33,624 nt of DNA, taken from a bacterium. Lineage in GTDB: Bacteria > Electryoneota > Electryoneia > Electryoneales > Electryoneaceae. A model generated the notes under the pieces. That model was given only the letters and a program-made list of their open reading frames with translations. It did no database searches and had not been told where the DNA came from. The position numbers were made by a program, and so were the translations under genes. Location: positions 1 to 33,624 of the forward strand of contig JAHLLB010000048.1 of assembly GCA_020444425.1 (NCBI GenBank), read 5' to 3'. Positions 17,401 to 23,818 of this stretch are shown here, piece by piece (the stretch's first letter is position 1; the number at the start of each line of letters is the position of its first letter).

Positions 17401-17585
17401 AGGGTGTACCCATCCAGATCAACGGAATCCGACACACTGGTATTGTAGATTTCAATCCATTCCGCATAACTGTCACTGTAGTCAAGCGGATCCTTCATAA
17501 TCTCGGTAATCACCAGATCAGCATGCGCGAACCCGGCCAGCGCCAGGGTCAACATCAGCGCAAGGAACACCGTCATCCTCTTCAT
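14400..17585 (-). CDS. Large surface protein with five lamin-tail (LTD) domains and T9SS sorting domain
   Basis: A 1061-aa predicted surface protein. ATG 17585 is chosen because GGAAGGGAGA precedes it and a clean signal peptide (KRMTVFLALMLTLALAGFAHA) follows; the frame is open 41 codons further but without these. Five tandem LTD domains of about 160 residues each begin VITEIMKDP, IITEIMYDP, VITEIMYDP, IITEIMAEP and VVTEIMINP. Each repeats 'EWFEVYN' and 'ADxNYNGxIxxDYVYSGFSLD'. They are followed by the 110-residue module seen in neighbouring proteins (VDSVPVGGG to FEFTKAG) and a sorting domain with YPNPFN, ending KVVLMK. No enzyme motif is visible; adhesive or structural roles are plausible. 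Decamer repeats and a terminator follow the stop. Confidence 0.9.
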   Translation of the reverse strand: MKRMTVFLALMLTLALAGFAHADLVITEIMKDPLDYSDSYAEWIEIYNTSVSDSVDLDGYTLSDNDGNNHVITGLAVGPGDVFTLGNYADINYNGQINHDYIYSGFSLDNGADEVILRDDQGTIIDEVLYDDGTLWPDVDGASLMLINHTLDNNDPANWRSSTIAWADHDFGSPRELNEGSYTVPELIITEIMYDPHAASDSYAEWFEVYNAGPNPANMRLWHLTDDGSNDYRFTQNFWVQPGEYVVLAKYADPNYNGNIDEDWVYSGFSLDQTADEIRLTDHLDNMLDEVQFDEGMGWPEAYGASIYLNSLGADNNDPSFWEISTVAWAGSAGDFGSPGEQNQAGYTIPTLVITEIMYDPYASADTYGEWFEVYNAGSDSVNFRLWEFTDNSSQEFIPQTDYWVQPGEYFLFAKYADPNYNGNIAPDYVYSGFSLENTDDEIIIHDLRGNEIDVVAYSPAGNFPDPVGASIFLTDLGLNNDLGENWAISTTQWPGSAGDYGTPGEANQPVDPVPNIIITEIMAEPYASSDTYGEWFEIFNAEPDSVNLRYWTLSDSGGNSHTITEDLWIDAYEYMVLAKYANPNYNGNVDEDYVYSGFSLDDPADEIIITDNRFNTVDQVNYDGSFTRHFGASFYCLNLGEDNNDPSNWAISDIQWMNSAGDFGSPGEANQTPQPTPEIVVTEIMINPNASSDTYGEWFEVFNAGTEPVNMRYWEFFDDGGNTFTILTQDLWIESNEYLVLAKYGNPNFNGGVAEDYVYSGFSLDDTADEIRIEDMHYEIIDEVAYTESPEWPHPDGASIYILNPFEDNSVGTAWAISTTMWAGSAGDFGSPGIPNDSAYLVLTPVVDSVPVGGGNIVYDGRVISYLPGTYENVSYWTEATVPGGMTVPISTLYLTVTPFMDVTVTGNTVAVPGGAPGGTYTFTGRIGYPTIFVSDSFEFTKAGPSVDGWTWEQWAELFQVAGAGEDVSALPDEFEVGHAYPNPFNPTTSIEVALPEVGQVKMAMYNMLGQQVAKVVDASYSAGWHTFTVDGSRLASGVYFLRVDIPGQLTEMQKVVLMK

Positions 17586-17868
17586 CGCACGTCTCCCTTC
17601 CTTGTCCTGTACCACCAGATTTATGTCATGTTGTGCTGAAGTTTGCTTGCAGCGCGCGGGCTGTACGGAACACGCACGGGGAACAACTGGGTTAAACGAA
17701 CAATGCAAACGTTGAACTGCAATCAGGCTTAAAAACCACGTTTCGCGGAGTTAGGACAACCTTACTATCGACAAGAATAAACGCACGAGTGGGAAAAAAC
17801 AAGCGCAAACACAAAATTTCAAAAGGTCATGAGAGCCAAAGTGCGCTGGATCACAGGGGAAACGAGAT
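17586..17868. other. Upstream region of the five-LTD gene, no gene seen
   Basis: AT-richer than its surroundings and without a credible reading frame. It must hold the promoter of the five-LTD gene on the minus strand, but I find no convincing -35/-10 pair. The nested repeat element at 17869-18105 follows. Confidence 0.5.
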
Positions 17869-18105
17869 AACCCGGCAACTAGCCGGGTTGGAGACTGCTT
17901 ACAAAGTGGCAACGTTCGGGATTCAAGGAAAATTCGGCTGTCACGTCATTCTGAACGGAACGAAGAGAAGTGAAGAAGATCCAGATGATCAACGGGTTAC
18001 AACTATTGGTTTTCAGAAAAGCTGGACCTTCTTCGCTTCGCTCAGAATGACACCCCTGGCAATCCGGGGTTTGTCAACGATCTGAAACCCGGCAACAGCC
18101 GGGTT
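17869..18105. repeat. Nested inverted-repeat element (MITE- or REP-like)
   Basis: The outer parts are two matching hairpins, aacccggc/gccgggtt, at 17869-17889 and 18086-18105. Inside them are inverted copies of a longer repeat: gtcattctgaacgg..agatccag (17945-17984) and, inverted, ctgg..cagaatgac (18022-18051). The inner repeat resembles the tcattctgagcgaagcgaag sequence found between genes in many bacterial genomes. No reading frame is inside. A small non-autonomous element or a REP pair are both possible. Confidence 0.65.
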
Positions 18106-18161
18106 GGAAGGGAATTCCTGCGCTGTGGGTGTTGCTGTGATGTGGCTGTTTTCCGGATTGG

Positions 18162-18722
18162 TTACTGCTGCTGCAGCGTCAGGCTGAACACCGGTTTCCA
18201 TTCCAGTTCCTCGCCGGTGATTTCGGCGACGTAGCTGCTGTCTTTGCGCTCGTTGCCGTCCTTCTCAATCGTGTATTTCGCGCGCGCATTTCCCATCTTC
18301 ATCTGCCACTGCATACCGCGTTCGTCAGCGTTGATCTGCGGCTGTATCAAGCCGCCCTCATCCGTCACCGCCGTCATCCGGTAACTGTCCCTGCGCGCAT
18401 CCCAGGTGATTGTGGTCCACGTGTGCTGCACCACATCGCCGCCCTGCCTGCCGATGCTTTCCAGGACCAGGATCATTCCGTCCATCTCAAAATGCACGGT
18501 TTCGGTCAACGCCACCGCATCCGCCAGTTTCTGACCGGAACGCGACATCATCGTTTCGCCGGTCCACGTGCCCTCAAGCCAGCCGAGCACCGCCATCTTA
18601 TCCTTTACCTGTGCGGAGACATCCCGCGACTGCAGCTTCCGTGCGGGTTTGCGCGCCTGCAGACTCACCGCCAAGCTAAGCAGCAGCACGAGCACCAGAC
18701 CGGTGGCCATCATCCGTTTCAT
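18162..18722 (-). CDS. Exported lipocalin-like (DUF1579-type) protein
   Basis: A 186-aa protein with an N-terminal signal peptide (MKRMMATGLVLVLLLSLAVSLQA). The body begins with LGWLEGTWTGE, the signature of small beta-barrel families such as DUF1579. Strands alternate through to the end (HFEMDGMILVLESIG, TWTTITWDARRDSYRM). Such proteins are thought to bind small ligands; none can be inferred here. GGAG lies 6 bp before ATG 18722. It follows the reductase gene on the same strand after 92 bp and may share its transcript. Confidence 0.7.
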   Translation of the reverse strand: MKRMMATGLVLVLLLSLAVSLQARKPARKLQSRDVSAQVKDKMAVLGWLEGTWTGETMMSRSGQKLADAVALTETVHFEMDGMILVLESIGRQGGDVVQHTWTTITWDARRDSYRMTAVTDEGGLIQPQINADERGMQWQMKMGNARAKYTIEKDGNERKDSSYVAEITGEELEWKPVFSLTLQQQ

Positions 18723-18814
18723 TGCCGACTCCGTTGAGTGTTGGTCGTTACGCTACCGGGAGCACGACACGGCGGACAAGAAGTTCCGCTCCGAAGTGCT
18801 GCCGACGCCAAATG

Positions 18815-19354
18815 TTACTTCTGCGGGGGACGTCTGCGTGCCGGATTGTACCGATAGGTCAAACTTACGAGCCCGGTGGGAAACGATTCCACCCCGGCCA
18901 GTTCGAACCAGCGTTCCGGATGCTCGCTGAACAAAGGGCGACCCGAACCCAGCACCACCGGATGGATCGCCAGCACCAGTTCGTCGATCAGTCCAGCGTC
19001 AAGCAACGGTTTCGCAAATTCCGCCCCGCCAAATAACCAGATTTTCCCGCCGGTTTCACCCTTCAGGCCCCTGACAACCGTGACCGGATCGTCCCTTGTG
19101 ACCTCAACCTGCTCGATGGGCTGCAGCTCGTTGTTTCGTGTGAAGACGATCGACCGCTTGTCCGTGAACGGCCAGTCCGCGCTGAACGCCAGCGCCTGCT
19201 CGTAGGTCTTTCGGCCCATCACCAACGTGTCCACGTCGGCGATAAATTCGCTGAAGCCATAGTCCTGATCGTGGAACAGCCAGCCGTGATCGTCATCCCG
19301 GCCAACTATTTTTCCGTCGAGGCTGGTCGCTAAATACAGGGATAGTATGCGCAT
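18815..19354 (-). CDS. Dihydrofolate-reductase-family protein (RibD C-terminal domain type)
   Basis: A 179-aa stand-alone NADPH-dependent reductase of the RibD_C/YyaP group in the DHFR superfamily. ATG 19354 is chosen because the family N-terminus MRILSLYLATSLDGKIVG begins there; the upstream extension of the frame runs through the rpmB terminator. Visible motifs are the substrate-side SLDGKI, VMGRKTYE, and the dinucleotide-binding region IWLFGGAEFAKPLLDAGLIDEL, ending VVLGSGRPLF. Members reduce folates or pyrimidine intermediates but most are unassigned. It lies 34 bp beyond the rpmB terminator, so it is probably transcribed on its own. Confidence 0.85.
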   Translation of the reverse strand: MRILSLYLATSLDGKIVGRDDDHGWLFHDQDYGFSEFIADVDTLVMGRKTYEQALAFSADWPFTDKRSIVFTRNNELQPIEQVEVTRDDPVTVVRGLKGETGGKIWLFGGAEFAKPLLDAGLIDELVLAIHPVVLGSGRPLFSEHPERWFELAGVESFPTGLVSLTYRYNPARRRPPQK

Positions 19355-19388
19355 GGGGGACCCTTTGTGATCGATAGAACAGGAGCGA

Positions 19389-19418
19389 GAAAAACCCGGA
19401 CCTCGCTGAGGTCCGGGT
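19389..19418 (-). terminator. Rho-independent terminator of rpmB
   Basis: acccggacctc (19394-19404) pairs perfectly with gaggtccgggt (19408-19418) around the loop gct. On the minus strand TTTTTCTC follows. It sits 25 bp after the rpmB stop codon. Confidence 0.9.
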
Positions 19419-19442
19419 GGAATTCGTAACACATGATGCAGA

Positions 19443-19679
19443 TCAGACTTCGATGCCTTTGCGACGCAGGTCGCGCAGCACCGCACCAATACCCTTCTTG
19501 TCAATCGTCTTCAGGGCCTTGGCCGAAATCTTCAACGTGATCCAACGGTCTTCTTCCGGGATATAAATCCGCTTCTTCTGCAGATTCGGCAGCCAACGGC
19601 GCTTGCTCAAGTTGTGCGCGTGGCTGACATTGTTTCCCGTCATCGGCTTTTTGCCGGTAACTACACAGCGGCGTGCCAT
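19443..19679 (-). CDS. rpmB: 50S ribosomal protein L28
   Basis: A component of the large ribosomal subunit, 78 aa, the same length as in E. coli. The translation begins [17 protein letters not shown], followed by [19 protein letters not shown] and [13 protein letters not shown], all hallmarks of L28. ATG 19679 is chosen because GGAG lies upstream and the family starts here. rpmG (L33), a frequent neighbour, is absent; the gene stands alone and is followed by a strong terminator. Confidence 0.97.
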   Translation of the reverse strand: MARRCVVTGKKPMTGNNVSHAHNLSKRRWLPNLQKKRIYIPEEDRWITLKISAKALKTIDKKGIGAVLRDLRRKGIEV

Positions 19680-19774
19680 CGTTCTATTCTCCAACAATGC
19701 TGTTTTTCTGACAGACGCGAAAGATACACAGCGTCCCCCCGCCACGCAAACACCGCGAAAGGTCTCGGAGTCAC

Positions 19775-20107
19775 CTACATCACCACCCGCGCACGGTGCA
19801 ATTTTGTCAACGACAATGGTGTCCCCTGCACACTCAGGTCGTGCGATTCGCCGGCGAGCGTGTGAAAGCTGTCCCCGATCTGGTCCGGCTGGAAGAACGG
19901 TCCGAACTCCTGCTCCAGCAACAGCTGGGTGTGAATCCGAACCATCGACCCGTGTACCCGTTCCGCCGACATGATCTGGAAACCACGCACCCCCTCGTGC
20001 GCATGCAGCAGCCGCATGAGATGCGCTGTCGCGACCGGCACCGCCGAGCCGTCCAACGTCGTCTCGAAATCAAACTGCGCCTGCGTGTCGACATACAACC
20101 GCGTCAT
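19775..20107 (-). CDS. Hypothetical 110-aa protein, paralogue A
   Basis: I do not recognise the family. The protein has 110 aa, no signal peptide and no membrane segment, and reads as a compact alpha/beta domain. It aligns without gaps over its whole length with the product of 20315-20647: shared FDFxTxLD near residue 12, LxRLxH and GVR near 30-40, QLxLE near 62, and a final VxGxPxxLxxLxRxRxV. GGAG precedes ATG 20107. It lies 96 bp upstream of rpmB on the same strand, so the two could be co-transcribed. The coding call rests on the conserved paralogue. Confidence 0.7.
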   Translation of the reverse strand: MTRLYVDTQAQFDFETTLDGSAVPVATAHLMRLLHAHEGVRGFQIMSAERVHGSMVRIHTQLLLEQEFGPFFQPDQIGDSFHTLAGESHDLSVQGTPLSLTKLHRARVVM

Positions 20108-20134
20108 CGGGGGCTCCGAAGATGACAGCTACTC

Positions 20135-20286
20135 AAGGGACGTCTGAACAGTCCAGCGGGAGACGGCTGACCGGTTCAGTCCCAGGGGACATCTGAACAG
20201 GTATCCAAACGTTCCTGCTGTGGGAAACCGGATCGAATGACACAGGTTCCCGGGGTGATACCCTGTCACCTGTTCAGGTGTCCCTT
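20135..20286. repeat. Three copies of a 17-19 bp GGGACA motif between the paralogues
   Basis: aagggacgtctgaacag (20135-20151) and aggggacatctgaacaggt (20184-20202) lie in direct orientation; acctgttcaggtgtccctt (20268-20286) is inverted. The second and third can form a 19-bp stem with one mismatch inside and one at its end, enclosing 65 bases. The array lies in the gap between the two 110-aa paralogues. The core is the same GGGACA as in the other hairpins of this window. Confidence 0.75.
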
Positions 20287-20314
20287 CTGGATAAAGAGTA
20301 TACACACAGGAGGG

Positions 20315-20647
20315 TCAGGAAACGAGCCGCGTGCGGTACAAACGGATCAACGGCGCGGGCACACCGCGCACGGTCATATACCGCGCCGAGCCGATCAACG
20401 TGTCCAACTGCGAACGGATATGCTGCTTCTTGATCACTTCCCGGTTCTCCGCCTCCAGCCGCAGCTGAACGTCAGCGCGCAATTGCCCGCGCGCCAGCCG
20501 ACGCAACGACGTCACCTCGTACTCACGCACCCCGTCGATGTCATGCACCAGCCGGGTGAGGTAACGCTGCACCGCGGATTTCGCGGCGGCGTCCAACGGC
20601 GTGACAAAGTCAAACCGTGCAAGATGTGTTTTCGATGACCAGGGCAT
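20315..20647 (-). CDS. Hypothetical 110-aa protein, paralogue B
   Basis: Family not recognised. It has 110 aa, the same length as the neighbour at 19775-20107, and aligns with it end to end without gaps, with roughly a quarter to a third of positions identical by eye. It is more basic than its partner in the second half (EVIKKQHIRSQLDTLIG). GGAGG lies about 11 bp before ATG 20647, a longer spacing than usual. There is no signal peptide. The two genes arose by an old tandem duplication and have kept their length, which argues that both fold and function; a dimer of the two is possible but unproven. Confidence 0.68.
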   Translation of the reverse strand: MPWSSKTHLARFDFVTPLDAAAKSAVQRYLTRLVHDIDGVREYEVTSLRRLARGQLRADVQLRLEAENREVIKKQHIRSQLDTLIGSARYMTVRGVPAPLIRLYRTRLVS

Positions 20648-20811
20648 TTTTTGGCTGCCCTCCGGGCGTCACGGACCAACCAGGCACTGATTCCGTACAC
20701 CCGTAAGATAACATGTTGAACGGTTTGTTCGGAAGGCCGAACTAAGAAAAAATGAAATTTCCAAAGAGAGGAGAGACTACTTGGGAAGTGTAAAACCTGA
20801 GCTGGATTGGC

Positions 20812-20994
20812 TTAAGAGGATCGGAGAGCTTTCTTTCCAAAATAGTACCCAAAGAGAACAGACATAAATTGTTTTAAACTGTCAGGAATGTCATAACCAT
20901 CGATAGAGCCATTTGAAATATACAAGTAGGCCGAGACACCCACGGCGAACAAAGTCAGGATAACGACCATAATGTCGAATACCCGGCCACGCAT
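20812..20994 (-). CDS. Small membrane protein, hypothetical
   Basis: A 60-aa protein with a hydrophobic segment at about residues 7-27 (FDIMVVILTLFAVGVSAYLYI) and a second, weaker one near the C-terminus (FMSVLFGYYFG). It starts 3 bp after the stop of the gene at 20998-21333 on the same strand, with AAGGA upstream, so the two form a small operon. No family is recognised. The pair is clearly richer in A/T than nadB upstream. Confidence 0.6.
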   Translation of the reverse strand: MRGRVFDIMVVILTLFAVGVSAYLYISNGSIDGYDIPDSLKQFMSVLFGYYFGKKALRSS

Positions 20995-20997
20995 AGT

Positions 20998-21333
20998 CTA
21001 TCCTTGAGGTTGCGGTGATGGCTCAGAATGGGGATCGTTCTCTGACGACTTCGGAACAAGGACATGAATATACTCTGTGCCACGAGTAGAGGCTCGGTCA
21101 GAAACGAAACCCTCTGTCGAATAAACCTTCAGTTCCGAACTTTCCAAGGCCCGTCTCATCCGATTTATCGCAATCCGGATTTCCGTATCTCGATCACTAT
21201 CGCCTTCGATGGCTGAAGTGTTTTTTCGATGATCGGGTTTTCTGAAAATCCCCATAAGCTCGTCAAACACAGCAATGGCGAGAAATCCCATCAGGATAAA
21301 CGTGAACCACTGACCACTCAAAATGCCATCCAT
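20998..21333 (-). CDS. Membrane-anchored protein, hypothetical
   Basis: A 111-aa protein: one N-terminal hydrophobic segment (about residues 8-26) and a charged soluble domain (RKNTSAIEGDSDRDTEIRIA) with a Ser/Pro-rich tail (ENDPHSEPSPQPQG). ATG 21333 is chosen over the in-frame GTG at 21339 because GAGGTG lies at good spacing before the ATG. No family is recognised. It begins 66 bp after the nadB stop on the same strand and is followed directly by the small membrane protein gene. The A/T-richer composition suggests a later arrival than its neighbours. Confidence 0.62.
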   Translation of the reverse strand: MDGILSGQWFTFILMGFLAIAVFDELMGIFRKPDHRKNTSAIEGDSDRDTEIRIAINRMRRALESSELKVYSTEGFVSDRASTRGTEYIHVLVPKSSENDPHSEPSPQPQG

Positions 21334-21399
21334 ATCCACCTCATTATGCTAGTTATGGCTAATATACGCTCCAACGCTTGGATTGTGCCAGCAGTTTCC

Positions 21400-23001
21400 T
21401 CAAATCACCGTATCCCGTGTCCCGAGGATCGGATCGAGGCCGGGGTAATCGGTGGTGGTGTGCAGGCCACGGGATTCACGCCGTTGCCGGGCGCATCTCA
21501 CGATCAATCGTGCCACCTGCGCCAGGCTGCGCAGCTCAAGGATTTCCGGTGTGACCAGCGTGCGACGCCAGTAGTCCTCGACTTCGACGGTGATCGTGGC
21601 CAGCCGACGCGCCGCACGTTGCAGACGCAGGTCCGAACGGATGATCCCGACGTAGTCTTCCATCAGCCCCTGAATCTCGTCGACGTCGTGCCGGATGAGC
21701 ACGTATTCTTCATGATCATACGTGCCGGAGTCATTCCAGACCGGCACATCGGGCAGCTCTTCCCCCGCCGAATCGGTGAGGATCTTCTTCGCCTCCTTCG
21801 AGGCCTGCGCCGCAAACACCACCGCTTCGAGCAACGAATTGGACGCCAGCCGGTTCGCGCCGTGCAGCCCGGTACACGCCACTTCGCCGGCGACCAGCAG
21901 ACGGTCGATCGTCGAATGTGCCTGGTCGTCGCTCAACACCCCGCCGCACTGGTAGTGTGCCGCCGGCACGACCGGGATCGGCTCACGCAACATATTGATG
22001 TTGTGTTCGTCACGAAGGGTGGTGTAAATCGTCGGGAATTCCTTGCGCAACGTGTCCGGATCGAGGTGCGTGCAGTCGAGCCAGACATGTTCGAGACCGT
22101 GCGTCTTGCGCTGCATGTCGATGGCGCGCGCGACGATGTCACGGCTGGCCAGTTCCTTGCGCGGATGTACCGCCTCCATGAACCGCTCGCCGCGATCGTT
22201 GAGCAGAATCCCGCCCGCGCCACGCAACGCTTCCGTAATCAGGAACGCCCGGCCCTTGCGGTCCTGCTCGTACAAGGCCGTCGGGTGAAACTGCATGAAC
22301 TCGAGGTTGGCGATCCGTGCGCCGGCACGCCACGCCATCGCGACACCGTCACCCGTCGCGATCTGCGGGTTGGTCGTGTTCTTCCACACCATCCCCATCC
22401 CGCCGGACGCCAGCAGCACCAGCCGCGCGGGAATCGTGTGTACCTGACGCAGCTCGAGGTCGTAGACATATGCACCGTAGCAGCGCTTGTTGCGGGGACG
22501 GGTGTTCTCGTTGATGTGACGGTCGGTGATCAGGTCGATGGCATGCGCGTTTTCCCACAGTTCGACCTGCGGGTGACGTTTTAACGATTCCAACAGCGCA
22601 CGTTCGACCTCAAACCCGGTGCGGTCTTCGCGGTGCACGATCCGGTGCTGGCTGTGGCCGCCCTCCCGTCCGAGCGACAGGTTGCCACCTTCCTCGCTGA
22701 ACTCCGCGCCCCAGTCCATCAACCGGCGGATCTTGGCCGGACCCTCGGTCACCACCAGCCGGACGATGTCTTCCCTGCACAACCCGGCGCCGGCTTCGAG
22801 TGTATCCCGGACATGCGCCTCGATGCTGTCCTCGCCGCCCATCACGGCGGCGATACCGCCCTGAGCATAGTTCGTCGCCGACTCCGCACGGTCCTTCTTC
22901 GTGACCACGATGACCCTGCCGTGTTCAGCGACTTCCAACGCAAACGTGAGCCCGGCAATTCCGGACCCGATGACCAGCACATCCGCAGCTTCAGCCTTCA
23001 T
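21400..23001 (-). CDS. nadB: L-aspartate oxidase
   Basis: A flavoenzyme that oxidises L-aspartate to iminoaspartate, the first step of de novo NAD synthesis (NadA then makes quinolinate). It has 533 aa, normal for NadB. The FAD-binding GxGxxG is at residues 12-17 (GSGIAG). The family stretches TNYAQGGIAAVMG, GREGGHSQHRI and the late catalytic-region motif HYQCGGVL are present, followed by 'GLHGANRLASNSLLEAVVF', which is diagnostic. The helical C-terminal domain with WRRT is complete. nadA and nadC are not adjacent, unlike in many bacteria. The gene diverges from the small membrane protein gene across a 316-bp gap. Confidence 0.96.
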   Translation of the reverse strand: MKAEAADVLVIGSGIAGLTFALEVAEHGRVIVVTKKDRAESATNYAQGGIAAVMGGEDSIEAHVRDTLEAGAGLCREDIVRLVVTEGPAKIRRLMDWGAEFSEEGGNLSLGREGGHSQHRIVHREDRTGFEVERALLESLKRHPQVELWENAHAIDLITDRHINENTRPRNKRCYGAYVYDLELRQVHTIPARLVLLASGGMGMVWKNTTNPQIATGDGVAMAWRAGARIANLEFMQFHPTALYEQDRKGRAFLITEALRGAGGILLNDRGERFMEAVHPRKELASRDIVARAIDMQRKTHGLEHVWLDCTHLDPDTLRKEFPTIYTTLRDEHNINMLREPIPVVPAAHYQCGGVLSDDQAHSTIDRLLVAGEVACTGLHGANRLASNSLLEAVVFAAQASKEAKKILTDSAGEELPDVPVWNDSGTYDHEEYVLIRHDVDEIQGLMEDYVGIIRSDLRLQRAARRLATITVEVEDYWRRTLVTPEILELRSLAQVARLIVRCARQRRESRGLHTTTDYPGLDPILGTRDTVI

Positions 23002-23317
23002 CGGACAACACCTGCCATGGTGATGGAACTACGACCCTGTACCACATCCCGAAACATACGACCGCAACGACGCGATTCGCTCCCCGGGCTCGCCGGAATC
23101 CAGTGAGCGGAACGTGTTCCGGTGACACCAATGCGCGTCTCAATGTTGGACGTTCTGCCCCCAGGTTGCCAAACTGATAAACAAACCGGTTGCATGTTTG
23201 CTGATAATGAGGTTACACTAACTCTGTCCCTGCACAGCTTCGAGTACGGCTTCCCAATCGCTGCTTATTCCGGTAGTTCCAAGGATCTAAAGAGGTTAGA
23301 CCGGAAGGGGGGACGCG
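23002..23317. other. Divergent intergenic region, nadB / small membrane protein
   Basis: It must hold promoters for both genes. I see a small palindrome, cggaac-gt-gttccg, near 23110, and no riboswitch-like fold or clear promoter pair. Nothing suggests a hidden gene. Confidence 0.5.
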
Positions 23318-23584
23318 ATGAAACTCCACGCTGTCAAGTTTGGCCTGGCTGCCGGAATTCTCTGGGGTGCGGCGGTCTTTTTCGGTACCCTGTGGTTGCT
23401 CATCACCGGATCCGGCGGACACACCTGGCACCTGCTCAGCAACTTCTACCTCGGGTTCAGTTTCAGCTACGTCGGCGCGTTTGTCGGGCTCCTCTGGGGC
23501 TTCGCGGACGGCTTCGTCGGGGGCTGGTTGCTGGCGACACTGTACAACCTGCTCGTAAGGAGAGGATCAGCGCCTGCAACCTGA
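23318..23584 (+). CDS. Small two-helix membrane protein (holin-annotated type)
   Basis: An 88-aa inner-membrane protein with two to three hydrophobic segments: about residues 5-30 (KFGLAAGILWGAAVFFGTLWL), 43-60 and 62-80. The conserved-looking GFSFSYVGAFVGLLWGFADGF matches small proteins of the same plan that are widespread in environmental bacteria and often labelled 'bacteriophage holin'. No phage genes lie nearby, so that label should not be read as lysis function. A strong GGGGGG ribosome-binding site precedes ATG 23318. The role is unknown. Confidence 0.7.
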   Translation: MKLHAVKFGLAAGILWGAAVFFGTLWLLITGSGGHTWHLLSNFYLGFSFSYVGAFVGLLWGFADGFVGGWLLATLYNLLVRRGSAPAT

Positions 23585-23818
23585 CGTGCGGTTGCGGACG
23601 CACGATAACCCACCGGTTGCGGACAGGAGCGGCTACCCCCCCGGATTTGACCACCACGGGATTCCAATGCACCACTCATCTGTTCCCGTGAACTTGCACT
23701 GAGCTTCTGTCCGCATCATCGTTCATGTCCGGACACCCGTCGTGGGCGCTTCTCCCTGCAAAAACCGTGGTGTGTGATCACCGGGAATGCGTGTCAATCC
23801 GGCAGATGCACGCCCGCG

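Noticed and set aside
23318..23584. Prophage remnant suggested by the holin-like annotation of this protein type
   Set aside because: No phage structural, integrase or lysis genes, and no attachment-site repeats nearby.
23585..23818. Possible RNA gene or terminator between the small membrane protein and the Old Yellow Enzyme
   Set aside because: Only a 6-bp stem (cgtgcg/cgcacg) and weak palindromes; no T-run or tRNA-like fold.
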